Shown in pieces: positions 51,678 through 64,000 of a stretch of 64,000 nucleotides of DNA; within the stretch, counting starts at the first letter, position 1; each line of letters starts with the position of its first letter. Source of the DNA: Prostheceraeus crozeri (Eukaryota; Platyhelminthes; Polycladida; Euryleptidae); contig CAJQUW010015341.1 of assembly GCA_907163375.1 (NCBI GenBank), positions 177,805 to 241,804 on the forward strand, in the 5' to 3' direction. The notes beneath the pieces are model-generated. The model saw only the letters and a list, made by a program, of their open reading frames with translations. It made no database searches and was not told where the DNA came from. The translations under genes and the position numbers were made by a program.

Positions 51678-52025
51678 ATTCGATTTGACGAATTTAGATC
51701 ATTGCGCCAAAAGTTTTCTCCGATAATGATTGTCCTTTCCGCTCCTTGTAAAAAAGTTAAAGCAGGCACACGAAAAAACGCTCACATACTTCTCTGTGGA
51801 CCTTGACATCGTCTGGGTCTCTTTGATGTGTGATCTGGTTGATAAACAGTCACCTAAAACTTCGTCCACATTTGGCGTGTTTAATGTTGCCACTGTCTGT
51901 GATTGTTAGATCTGCTATGGCATTCAGTCAGTTTGCAAGATTGTGCCATTTTCATCGGCATTACATGATTCGAATGGCTTCCATTCTAGTCAAATAGAAG
52001 AAGAAACGACCTGTCTAATTCTGTG
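51678..52025 (+). mobile_element. hAT-like MITE, family M, copy 5 (truncated)
   Basis: Matches the second half of copy 1 (TTTAGATCATTGCGCC, AAAGTTTTCTC, then GGCATTCAGTCAG) up to the terminus CTGTCTAATTCTGTG. The first half is missing. Confidence 0.75.
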
Positions 52026-55000
52026 CATGTACAGCAGCAATCGATAGCTGTGCAGGAATATTTCGGAGGTGAATCACAACAATGCATTGCAGTCAACTCG
52101 AGAGATGACGTGTTTAACTGATTCACTGTTTAAGAAACTTCCCCATTGAGTTTTGTGGTGCATAACATTGACACTGATCACAGATCTGTGACAGTGATGG
52201 CGTCACAACTTATCTTCGCACCGCTCGGTGTGTACGCGTCTCGGCATCAAATAACTATGAGGAAAATGTTCAATAGCATTGAGGTTGAACTAAACCAAAG
52301 AGCATCAGTATACAGTTGAAATTTTTGTATGAAAAAGATTTAGTTGAGCAGTTTTCAAAAGTCGAAGCGAGTTTATGCTAATTAATGGAGCGGCTGCGCT
52401 CCTACCTACCAAGATGAAGCCCCTTTATAAGTCGTGTGAAACAAGGTTGGATACTAAAGGAATGAATCTTTTCTAACAAACATCTTAATTAAGCGTGAAA
52501 TTGAGCTGATCCCGGAAATAACGGCATGAACCGGCAAATTATACTACAAGTCCCTGTAAGTCTTGAAGGAAAAGTTGAGATCTCATTGAAGCTTCTTGAC
52601 TGAGATTTTTCAAACTATTTACAAAATTCAATTTTTCAAACAAACCGGCATGCAGCTAAACTTTAAGCAGTGATTTCTTCAAGACGCAAGAGAACACATC
52701 AGGCGCCGAAAAGCCGTGCAAAACCCTTTATTTGGAAAACACGTAGAGACATCGAAGACGTGATTCGTTTTTATTTTGACATAAAGAGCACAGATCTCTT
52801 ACCAATTCCCCAATTGATCATATTGCCTTGGCGCCATTTGGTGCTGAATTCTTTACTACATATTTTTATACGAATTTTTTTCAACTGCATGCCTGCCCCC
52901 CTCCATGTCAATCACAACCAATTTTTCCGCGAGCTTTCAACCTTCATCTTATTGCTGAATAAAAGTTGATGGAGTTTACGAACCGCAGACCAACAACACG
53001 ACAATTCCCCAGGTCAAATTGTAAATAACTAAGTTACCATCTATGGGTGTAAAAAGCTTATTTGTGCTTGAGCAATCTGTTTGACCCAAATGCATTCTTA
53101 CGTGTCGGGCATAACAAGCGAAAGATCATGGTAATTTGACACGAATTACCGGGCAAGGAACTTTGCTCCGGGCAAATGCGAACTCTAATTAGTTTTCAAT
53201 ACAAGGTACACCAATGGCGATAAGTTGAATGGTTTGTCGCCACCTTGCGAGAAGTTGTGGAAAATATTCGCCATTGCTGTCATAATTCGTGCACATTTCT
53301 CACAGCATTCTCAACATGTGGAGCTCATCTCATTTAAGTTCATTTAATGCCATCGAAAATGTAAGCTCTATACACCTAGGCTCTATTGACTCTCTGGTCA
53401 ATTGGATTGTTAGACACCGCACCTTCGTACACGACTTCAGATCACCTCCGATTTGAGCCTTTGTATCCCGTCGTCCCTGATTGTGGGCATTCGCGTTTTT
53501 CTCATTAATTTTCTAATACCCCCCCTCACAGCATGTAACTGAGTATTAAAATCAAGAAGGATATTCTCTAAAATATCTCATTGATGCTATTAGTATCGGA
53601 GAACTCGGTTTTAACCCGGACAAAATTCGCGGTACAGCACTGAAATTGCGATACATGTAGTTTAGATTCTACTATATTCGCATCATCACACAAGGAGCAC
53701 ACGTAAATCCTCGTTCTTCTGTTCTCTCTGCGATACAGCCTCCAAAGATGCACATAAGCTGCATGAGGTTTTCCGAGGTCTAGTTTTGATGTATCTGATT
53801 CCCTATTGTTGTGTGTGTAAACTCAGCTGACGCTCTCAACCAATGAGCGTGCTGCTGGCAGTCAGAGGAAACTAGACTTGCAAAATATTTGTGATCCCAA
53901 ACGTTTTTTGGAGTGTTTATCATAGGCTACACCATACCAATCTGCGACATCTAATGGCTTAGGTTCGCTATCATTCCCGATTAGTCACGGCCAAATGCAC
54001 GTCCATTGTGACCGTGCTTTAACACCGTTCCATCGATCCATTTATAGCGAAAGTAAGTTTATGATTTCAACAATGCATTTCAGAACTATGTTGGATCAGG
54101 TTCGCTTCCACACACGTTCTAGCTCAGCGCAATGCAAAAATGTGATTGTCAACCTATTTTGAACAACATACCAACGAGCGGATATCGCATATGATAAAAT
54201 ATGAACCATTGTTCTCTCTATAACAAATGTAAGGTTCAGACCCAAAAATGACTCATTCCCGTCTTCACTGGGCTGACCCCGGATTCTTACCCATTTCACC
54301 CGACAAAACGCCCGTCTCCCCCTCTACCAGCGACCTAACAAACTAACCTTCACCCCATATATGCAAGCCTATATGTGTACCATGGCGCTCATCGCAAGAT
54401 AACCACACTGACTTCGTGTCAATGATATAGTCACAATCAGTTCTCAACTGCATTTTCGCATCGAATGCTCATGTGAGTCTAAGGGGACTTGATGAATTGT
54501 AAATCATATTTCTTCTCTTTTGTCGCGGTTTCTTTAAGGCAGGAAGCCAGAAATAAAAAAAGTCCATCGCGTTGTCAGAATAGTGCACTTCAAATTACAA
54601 AAGTGTAGGGAGGAACTTCCGGAGAAAACTAATATTCTTTTTTAATTGATCGATATTATATGCTCCACACTGTTGTTTGGCAAACCAGCCAATTGTCATG
54701 TCATCTTGGCGAAATATTCCATATAGGCTACGTTTTGTGATAGTACAGATGCAACGCTGTCATCGTATTTGATGCGAGAGATCCCCAAGACAGTCACATC
54801 CACCAGAAATGTCGCCGAACCACGTGTGGAATTGCTCCTGGTTGTACTGTTTCGTGAAGGACATGCATGTTGTTTCACCTCAAAATCAATTTCTGGAAGT
54901 GCAAAAAATAAGACAGATTGATCGAATATCTAAAGCCCTTGCAAAATTTTTGACCGGCTGACATTGCCTACAATAGCAATGAAAAAACCCCTAGCCGCAG

Positions 55001-55590
55001 CTGATTCCGATCGTGTAAATGTCAATTCTATATTTTAAAGATGTGATAATCATTTAATAGCTGCGCTTGTAGGATACGGTACTGAGCTATTATAGCAAAC
55101 TACAGATTTTTTCATAAAAAATGGATCACCATCAAACATCGCATTAACTTCAACTTTGTCTAACTCTGCCAAACTTGAACGAATTTCTCTGAAATTTGGA
55201 AGATATGTCAGTTGTGCTTAATAATATCATTGTTGGAAATTTCAAGCATGAATATTGACGTAGTTTTCCTGTTATCGATAAAAAAGTAGTAGCTAATTTG
55301 CGAGCGTTCATTTAGCAATGTTACACAAAATCATTCCTCACTCTTATAAAATTACATTTGTTTCCTTTGTTATGTAATATGTTGTTCTACAAGCCAAAAG
55401 CTATCAAGCAAAACAAAAATAAAGAAAATCCGTGCAATCCGAGCCCAGTATAGACCATTATTCTACACACATTAATGTAACTGCTACATATGTGATTAAC
55501 TGGACTCATGTTCTCAATAGCTTCCTGACATCGTTGCGGTGAGTGTTGGAACACTCCAAGATTGCTTTCAGCTAGACAAAGATCTCTCTC
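52026..55590. other. AT-rich non-coding stretch
   Basis: About 3.6 kb. Only short chance ORFs; nothing recognised. Confidence 0.4.
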
Positions 55591-55599
55591 TTAAAACCG

Positions 55600-56170
55600 G
55601 TTGAAAACAACACACAAGGCACAATGCAATAACGAGATCGCATTCACAAAAGGCAAAGTGTCACGCTTTGCTAGAACTAGGGTTGTCTTTGCGCGTACAA
55701 GCAAGCGACAAATGTCCCTTACAAAAAGTGCATCGATGGCATAATGATGATTTTCGACTCTGTCGTAAAAGAGGGCTCTGGCCGTCCAACGCAAAAACAT
55801 CCAAACGTGAGAGACCGCCTAATTTTGAGATTTAAAGTTGATCCAAGTCTCTCGTTAACCTGAAGATGGCTGCACTAGATCTAGTCTAAAGGGGTTTCTA
55901 GCGCTCCAACTTGGACAGATCAACTTTGGTTATTTTATGGGAATGATTATGTGCTACGTGTCACAGGAGTACCATCGAGTCAAACTTATCGGCAAGTCTC
56001 AATTAGGGCTTAGGACATTATCTTGGCCAGCTCGTTCTCCTGATCTGAATCCCATAGAAAATGTATGGAGAATTCTAAAACGTAACGTTCGTCGTTCACT
56101 GCTACCTACAGATGGCGTATCACAACTTACGTCACTGTTAAAAAGAGAGTTGGAGAAAAGTTAGATCAGT
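55600..56170 (+). mobile_element. Tc1-like transposon, internally deleted
   Basis: The N-terminal part reads SGRPTQKHPNVRDRLILRFK (near 55772-55840), the linker after the DNA-binding helices of Tc1 transposases. About 150 bp later the C-terminal part (55937-56164) reads LSWPARSPDLNPIENVWRIL, then KRNVRRSLLP and a stop. The SPDLNPIEN box with the catalytic glutamate is intact, but the catalytic core before it is missing. Terminal inverted repeats were not found. This is a dead DNA transposon. Confidence 0.85.
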
Positions 56171-59100
56171 CAAAAATCAACGATTACTCATCCGAATCGA
56201 AAAAAATACCTAGACGAATTTGTTAATGTGCGAGATTGGACAATAAGGGTAGGGCCACAAATTTTGGCTTCTTTAGAACCGTTACTGTATCATTAGCTCA
56301 TCGATTATATAAGGGCATTTAAAATATATTCGGGGACATGAACTAACATTGAATCAAATTGCTTTCCTGTCTAGACGCATACGAATGTTTTATTTAGTCA
56401 AACTTTAGGATGCATCCACTTTTTATGAAAACTGGACTGTATTTAAATTGAGTGGTATCTTTTATATATTTAATATCTTGCTGTATTCGTCGCACAAAGA
56501 CGATGCAATATTTCCATTGTCTTGTTCTGTAGCTGGTACAGTGATTCACTCATAGTTTTGAGGCCAAAATGAGCAATATCATCACGATCGGATCAGTCTG
56601 CAGTTTGTATGACTATCTTGGCAATTATTAATTGATGATTAACCAACTATCATTGGTTGCCCCAAGAACAGGGCATTCTTTGATGTTAGGGGTGGCTAAC
56701 CCTATGGCCAGTCAAACAAGCCAAGTCCACCACTATATCTCCACCCATGAGACTTTTACGAAGAAGGAATACAACACTGTATCACACATGGCAAGGTTTC
56801 TTTTGCCCTTTGATATTTTCATGTACAGGTGGGGTGATACACCGAAGCAAACGATTTCTATAAAAGAATGGCAGCGAAGATCAGCGCTAAAGAAGGAGGG
56901 CAGAAGTATAGCCAAGCGTGATAAGATTCTAAGATACAGAGAGTTGAGATTTGACATTTTAAGAACATGTGTTTATTTCAATTAGATAGAGGCGGAGAAG
57001 TGGAAGCCGACATGAACGAGTTAGAACATTTCAATGATTTGGATCGTCGCGTTACCCAAACATTTAGTTTTGTGAACTGATCGTGTTCATTTAATAGCGC
57101 GGTATTTATGTCATAATAAGATAAACTTTCGGTGGATGTAATTTAAAGCATAGGATACTCAACTTTTTTCTAACTTACCTTCAGTTTCTATACCTTACCT
57201 TGTATATAACCGATTTTATGTTATATTTGTTTTTAATTCTGTTGATTCATATATTAGATATTATTAACCGCTAATATTTTGGCCTAATGTTCCGGACATA
57301 TTTCATCAAAGAGACGCCATGGTTCGGGCTACATCAACAGTAAGTAAATATAATAGAAGTAAAGCAATACAGCATGATTTGTGATGGGAACATTCTTGAT
57401 AGGAACTTTTTTCGGCCAGCTCTTATCAAGCAGCTTTATTTTGATATCTCGATGATTATATAAAGCGTTATTGAAATATTGAATGAACCTTGACAGAATA
57501 GCTTATGTCAACAACTATGGAACTAAAAGAATAAGGTCAATAGCTATAACACAGACACCAATTGTAGACAAGCTAATAGAGAAATCTGGAACTGATCACA
57601 GAAATCAGACGCGCGTTCGCATTACTGGAATGCGGCAGGTCATATTGAAGCAATAAATGTTTTCGATACTTTAATCATGATGAAGTGCTGAACAATACGA
57701 TTTATTGTTTTTGACTGACAAGAAACATTAAATTACCTTTTTTCTGGGAGGAATTTTAAATGAATTCATACGATCGTGCACCTCTCATTATAGCGATTGT
57801 CGATGAAATTAAACTGAAAGAAAACCTGCATGTATACGGAATAACGTAAGGTTTGAGAAGTTCAAAGCATGGCACTGGGTCCCACCTGGACAATCATTCA
57901 GTTATTATCCACTCATTGGAGGGGTATCCACCGGGTTCCAACCGGCTCATTGTTGCCCAGTTTGCTTCACATTAATCAAAACTGATGTGATGAAACAGAA
58001 CTGGACGGAACAAATTCAATAAAACTTGATGATGAAATCACGAAAGTAAAAACAAGATCTAATTTCACTTCAATAAGAAAGATTTACAAATCGAAAAACA
58101 TAACAAGGATATGAACTATTTTAGTTTAAGAAAGACTGGTAATGTGGCATACCTGTCAGTATAAATAAATAATTGAACAAATGTCAATTGAACAAAAGCG
58201 AGGCAATGCATTTTAAAAGGTAAACGCATATAGGAAGCATATTTCTGAATGATGACCTTATAATAAAACATGTAACTAATACATAGGGAATTATGACGAA
58301 TTAATACAGAAAATGTGCCTATCAATTATTTTCCTAGAAATGGTCATTTACATGAAAGACATAAATATAATTTTTTGCGATATGTTTTGTAGAAATGTGA
58401 CAGCATTGAACCAAGTGATCACTAAACAGGTGGAATTAACAAATTAGAATAAAATATATCTATCATCCGGTAGAGACAATAAAATTACTTATGATCGTCT
58501 CATTTTATTATTTTCATATGGACTTAGACAAAATTTTTCTCTGATCTTTAATTCTCTTCTTTTTTTGGCTTCATTTATCTCATATACATTTTGACAAAAA
58601 AATCGAATCGCACTTTCTTCTCCATTATTCTGCGCAGACACAGATTTCATCAAAAATGACTTAAATGTGTTTCACAGACAGTTAAAGTGTGATTATGAAC
58701 TTCATTAGCTGTTGCTGTTAATATTTCCTTGAACAATATTTCTTATTGAGTTACATGCGAATCTCAATTGTCTCATGTAAGAAAATTCTCTAGCTTTTAA
58801 AAAAACCGATAATAATGTCTCATTTGGATTATAGAAGCTGGGAATTTAACGTTCAAAATTACGGAATTGGGTAACACTCTAGTATCTAATGGACGAATTG
58901 GAGCATAATGTTTTTCGCACTCCCTCCTATACAATTATTGGACCTTGTTTCCAAGTAGGCTGAAAATGGCTGAACCCCGCCACAAATAAATGAGGTCCAT
59001 CCAGGCTGTGATGTTGTCCCTATTCACGATGGGCATGCTAACCAATTGTCACGCGTAGCCACATATTTCTCTTTCTCTCTAAGGAAGGTTGGCTAGGTAC

Positions 59101-62100
59101 CGGACTCATGTTATGACAAAAGAGAGACGCTATACCATCATTATGGATACATTGAACGTATCTCTTCAATAATTTACCCCTTACCAATAATTCAATGCAT
59201 ACAAGTAGAACTGGTTAATACTTGAGAATTTTACATGAGATTGATCATTATTCACCATTAATCGTCGCTTTCCGCTTAACTTCATGTGTCCATCATGAGA
59301 AAAAAGTTATTTTCCTCAGGGTCGCCACATTTCGTTGCAACTGACCGAATCATAAGACACGCTGACTGCCAATCTCACTGTTGACGCACTGTCTGCGTTT
59401 GGAATAGGTTGACCATTGTGTCCTGGCTAATACTGACGAGATTCTGGAACTTCACTGATAAACATTTTACGAAAAGAGACCTGGATTTGATCCAGCATCA
59501 TATATATCATTCAGTCTGCAATCGCATCTATATTATATGCACAATATCGGTTCACGTAGCAATTATCGTCGAAGTCGTTAATTCGGTCCACTGATTCAAT
59601 TACGATTTCGCTCATTAAGACAGCTTGCAGCTGGCATTTGTCGTTTAATTACGAGGCTTAGACTGTATATTTCAATTGTACACTCTAAACACAAAACGTC
59701 GCATGAACATTAATTACCTATACTGTAGGCATGAATTACCTCTTAAGGCCTCTTGATTAAATCGACAGTACGTCCAAATACCCACCGCTAATCGTGATAG
59801 CTGTTTGCACAATCCCTTTACGCCCCGCACTACACTGTACCCCACCTAGTTGGACGGTAAATTTTTTCTTGCATCAACAATTACCATGATGCACCCACTC
59901 CGAGCAGCTCTCAGATTTCGCAGAAAGGGACATTAATTTTAGTAGAACTTGGTCCAATTTTCAATATATTAACATTATGAAAAGCAATAATATGCAAATC
60001 TGACGTACTAGAATCGCAAGTTAGTGACTTACAGCAATACAGATGGAAGATTGTCTGCATATACAGGGCGTTTCCGGGGATCAGAAGAAACCACCAAAAC
60101 AGTTGACTAAATCGACTAAATCAATTTATTGTCTCAACAAATTCTGCCGTTCCATTAGCTGTTCAGGTAAATTTTCCAAGTTGGATATGGCCGCCGTAAT
60201 GCTGTACCGTTTATAGCGATTTTCATTTTACGGTAGGCTTACCTATTAAATCTGCATAATCACAGAGAGGTTCGTGCGCATGGATACATAATCGTGAACA
60301 TAAGATTCATTAAAAGCTGCCGACATGGAGATTTTATCTTACTCCCGCGCAGCTTATACTCAAGGAGTGAGCAGTAGGGAAACTGACATTTTGGAGGACG
60401 ACGCAAGGACTACATGCGCAGCACGTATTTTTCCAGCCAATTAACCTTTGACATGACTCTAGCCGAATGAAGTTGCAACGTCTGCTTCCACTTGAAAGTT
60501 CCGGTCGAAGTCTTCATACACCGTGTATGGAAAATTTACCACAGCTATTTTTGAAGACTGATGATATTTCTATTTATACAGGGTCCATATGACACCAGCA
60601 ATATTCGTGGAAAAATGTAGAACACGAATAACAATGAACATGAAATCATTAATGAAAAGTAAAAAGTCAATAATTCAATACTTCAAGTAGCGTAAACAAT
60701 CATCTCGTCTTTACATTATGTCATGCCTGATCCCATTATTTCTGTTATTATTCAATAGAGCGGAGGGTCAGGACTTACGTAGACTACATCACCGTACTTG
60801 TATGAGCAATCTACGGTCTATCCGTAGAAACCCTAACTCTCTCCAAAGTCTTGTAGGCTTGTCTCTGATGCTTATCATTGACCATTCCGTCAACCTGCAT
60901 CATGCAATACTTAATGCAGCGGTACAAGCTCATTCTATTTTGCATGCCAACGGTGCCTCTCTATAAAAAAATAGTATTGCCTGTTTCCATATCCTGGTGC
61001 AACCTCTACCCATGACTCACAAAGCCTGGTTCAGCAATAATCGGCATTTTTTTACTATTGCCCAAGTCAACAAATCCCTCGATTTCTTCTTTTTGGGCGT
61101 TTGAACTTTAAACTGTCACTGATTTGACAGTGCATCGAATATGAGTGAACACTTCAAAATCAATACAAATTCAATGTGGCGTCTCCTGACTAATTGCTAA
61201 CCTGTATGCCCATCATACATATTCATCAACATATCACTATAAGATGCTCATGCCATGGCTGTAGATGCTTGTATTGATTGTTTCATTCGAATTGAACAAA
61301 CCAATTCCTCAAATAGATCTCGCTTTTCGCCATATTGAAAATATTTACCTTTTCATGCTGCCTTTGTCTGAGCGTCCTTTTTTCTGTCGAAGTAGTTCCT
61401 GAGTTGTGGAACAAAAATCCAGGCTGGAAGCGTAAGTCTGTTGAATAATAAAAATATATTTATTACTTATTTCAACAATGCACCTCACCGATTGCTCACT
61501 ACCCCCTTTCAAATATTTGCAAGAGATACTCTCCTTACATTGTCGTGCTGGCATGCCGACAAATTCTAGTAAGTACCATAGCTTGATCTCGAATAAGGAA
61601 AATTCAGCGGACATATGTTATAACAGCCATCGAAAACGTCGAGGTTCGGTCTTTATCCAATTAGACCGCTTACTCTCTAAAAACTCTTTAGATTTCTCTA
61701 AATTATCCGGTAAAGCCACTTGACACAGTAACATGTAAGGCATTGTAGTTGAAAATAGGGCTACTTATTGGCTTTATTTAAAAATTGCTTACCTTATCCT
61801 TTGTCCTGAAGCTTTCATTTACTCTGTGAGTTTTCTCGATAAAACGCATTTTCCATTACTTATGAGCTTCTTGTTGGCGTCTATCAGTTCCTCGATCCGC
61901 TGGCAGGGCTTCGATTTCGTTTGATTTCCTATGATTTTGATATAAAAAGTCGTTTGAGTGGAACGTCAGTACTTAGAATCATTGGAATGGTTTTTTTCCT
62001 CTGCGTCACTTCGTTGAATAACTTGTGCCGCAAAAGGGCGTGGTGATAAAATAATCGCCTATCTACGAACCTTCTGTCGGGGCAGTTGTACATATTTCAT

Positions 62101-62281
62101 CAAAGTGAGTCGAACTAAAGCAATTTGGCGTATTTATGCAAAATTATCAAGTACATCACCTCATGTCTGTTTGATGTTCATTGCCCATTGCCTTTGCCCT
62201 GAAAATAAGGATTCTAGTATCTTGACTACCTACATTTTCACCATCTGCATAATTACTTGGATGGATGAAGTTTGACCTAAT
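56171..62281. other. AT-rich stretch without supported genes
   Basis: About 6.1 kb. Two short ORFs (56632-56985, 117 codons; 60718-60966, 82 codons) stand out slightly but have no recognised domain or splice context. No repeat family identified. Confidence 0.4.
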
Positions 62282-62330
62282 TGACTCGGTTTACATCTCT
62301 ATATATATATAATTATATATATATAATATA

Positions 62331-62392
<62 letters not shown>

Positions 62393-62399
62393 CTCGGTT
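62282..62399 (+). repeat. AT microsatellite flanked by TGACTCGGTT
   Basis: (AT)n of about 90 bp, partly palindromic (TATATATAATTATATATATA). The 10-bp TGACTCGGTT occurs immediately on each side (62282-62291 and 62390-62399). Confidence 0.9.
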
Positions 62400-64000
62400 C
62401 AGTGCGGTGTGCAGTTCAGCTGAGGAAGGGCGCAGCCTTACTTCATTATTTAAGTCATAAGCTAATGTGGTTAGTTAAGTTGTTCCAGGTTGTGCACCGC
62501 ATGTAAGTAATCACGCAATTACACGATTACATACATATGTCAGTGCATGGTCATGTCGCAAATTTCATTTGTCGCCAGCTTCTTTGCATAATCGGGTCCT
62601 ATCTCAATAGCATTCCGCTGATATTAGGCATCGGATCTAATTATAGTTCTTGTGCTCACATCTCTCATTCAGTTACATTTTCTGCCAAAATGGAAGAAAG
62701 TCAATAGTGAGGACAAATTCGGTTCTGTTCTATCTACGTTTAAACGAAGATTGGAGACTGGGGTTATTGGCCCACGTAATTTCGGACGAATTAGCTTGCT
62801 TACAATGGATTGTCAATATACATTTTATTTTGGTGCCTCTTTAAAGAGGTATGTTTAGATATATACAAATATCTAAGTTCATAATCCAATCGACAGTGTA
62901 TGGAATTTTTTATCTCGATCATCCGTTTGGCATTTCAGGTTAGATATCGTGTGAAATTATGTTACCAAAACCTGTGTATATCACTTATGGCTCAAGAAGC
63001 AGTACGATGATTTGTTGTTACATTCTTCTATTAAATGCCTGCTTCTTACCTCTCAAATGACGCGGTATTATTCTTAACGTTAAATTCCAATATCCCCTGC
63101 CGCACCGAAACAGACGACTGGCCGTACCGATGCACAACGACAACTATTCCCTGCTTATGGTTCACATCTCAAACAGCGATAGCCAGACATTAACACAGCT
63201 GTCCGTGGTAACACTCTTTGCGCAAACTTGCGATGCATCGATCACATAAACACAAGGACGTTGCAAGGATAATCAGGTCGATGAAGAATCAGTATGTTCA
63301 CGCTGTGAGCAACAGGGTGTGGATGATGAGGCAGACTCTTCCCTTTCACACGCTCACCTCACACTAGCCTAGTGTTTGTTCACCAAACATGACTGGTAAA
63401 ATCTTACTTTCCCAATAGGACATTTGGTGAGTGACACTAATTAATGCATTTGAGATACGTAGAAATTCCAGTTCTAGTCGATCTATGCCGATGGGCCTCC
63501 AACCTGTAGTCAGCTGTTCGTCTCCGAGTATTCTTTTGGTTTGCAGTGCTAAGTGATCTTGCAGTGAATTTAGCAATATGTGGACACTATTTTTGCACTC
63601 TTGGCCCAGGCTTGGTACCCCTCGCTCATATGTCCGATTCGTGACATTTATCGTTTTCCCTTCTTTCCAGGAAATATTTGTCTTATTATGCGCCATCAAT
63701 ATATCGTTACCCAATGTCATACTGCCCAAACTGGATTCGCTTGCCTTAAATTCATCTTGCGATTGCTAATTATTTGTCCTGATGCCGTCGCAGTGCAAAA
63801 ATGATGTATAAAAGCATGATGGTAGTACATTACCTTTCCGAATTTAGTTGGCCCTTGTGGAATCGTTCCATTTTGTCCCAGTAACTTGAACTTCGGTCCA
63901 CAACAATTTTTCACCTTCTGTAGGGAACGATGGCGGACGTGTCGCCAAAAAAAACTACCTTAGTGCCCTGAGTTGATTGCACATTAACATATTTAAACAC
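62400..64000. other. Right end of window
   Basis: No supported gene. A 121-codon minus-strand ORF (63729 to 63364) of mixed, protein-like composition (RPIGIDRLELEFLRISNALI, SYWESKILPVMFG) ends at a normal stop but matches no family I recognise. It could be an exon or chance. Confidence 0.3.

Noticed and set aside
56632-56985. 117-codon ORF downstream of the Tc1 relic
   Set aside because: No domain, no splice context, and AT-rich surroundings; overlaps an opposite-strand ORF.
63364-63729. 121-codon minus-strand ORF as a gene
   Set aside because: Composition is protein-like but I recognise nothing and see no partner exons; not called as a CDS.

Overview
The window looks like nuclear DNA of an invertebrate metazoan. 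It is AT-leaning, has multi-kilobase GT-AG introns, and carries many hAT-type DNA transposons, Penelope-like retroelements (PLEs), a LINE tail, tRNA-like SINEs and several satellites. No ribosomal RNA, canonical tRNA gene, CRISPR array or bacterial-style operon is visible. The species cannot be fixed from the sequence. The frequent TACATGTA-type words recall lophotrochozoan or deuterostome invertebrates, but that is only a hint.

The main result is one plus-strand host gene from about 5.7 to 47.9 kb. I assembled it from eleven coding segments: 5674-5876, 11100-11467, 13512-13620, 18579-18676, 29600-29665, 32373-32776, 36460-36611, 38193-38328, 38971-39168, 44893-45288 and 47825-47885, the last ending in TAA. 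Every junction has AG/GT borders, and all codon phases agree across ten introns. The 5' end is not found. The roughly 730 codons encode a Ser/Pro/Arg-rich, probably disordered protein that I do not recognise. It contains a DSGIDS phosphodegron-like motif. Segments 1 and 10 each need one frame change; these may be base errors in the assembly, because nearby satellite patches also look scrambled.

The introns hold six tandem arrays: 41 bp x 14 touching exon 2, 29 bp x about 40, a GA-rich array, 77 bp x about 15, 31 bp x about 37, and 79 bp x about 36. The 41-bp unit is a copy of exon 2's own 3' splice site. The 79-bp unit is tRNA-like, and its array is an internal expansion of an element whose solo copy, with about 67-bp terminal inverted repeats, sits at 23.75-24.03 kb. 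Also in the introns are four single hAT elements with 8-bp target duplications, two hAT MITE families, three foldback elements, tRNA-like SINEs, a PLE endonuclease remnant and a LINE 3' end nested in a MITE.

Upstream of the gene (0.2-2.3 kb) is a PLE carrying reverse transcriptase and GIY-YIG endonuclease, with an identical-looking 606-bp inverted copy of its endonuclease part. Downstream (47.9-64 kb) the DNA is AT-rich and mostly featureless: a short duplication, a MITE fragment, an internally deleted Tc1-like transposon and an AT microsatellite. No second host gene could be supported.
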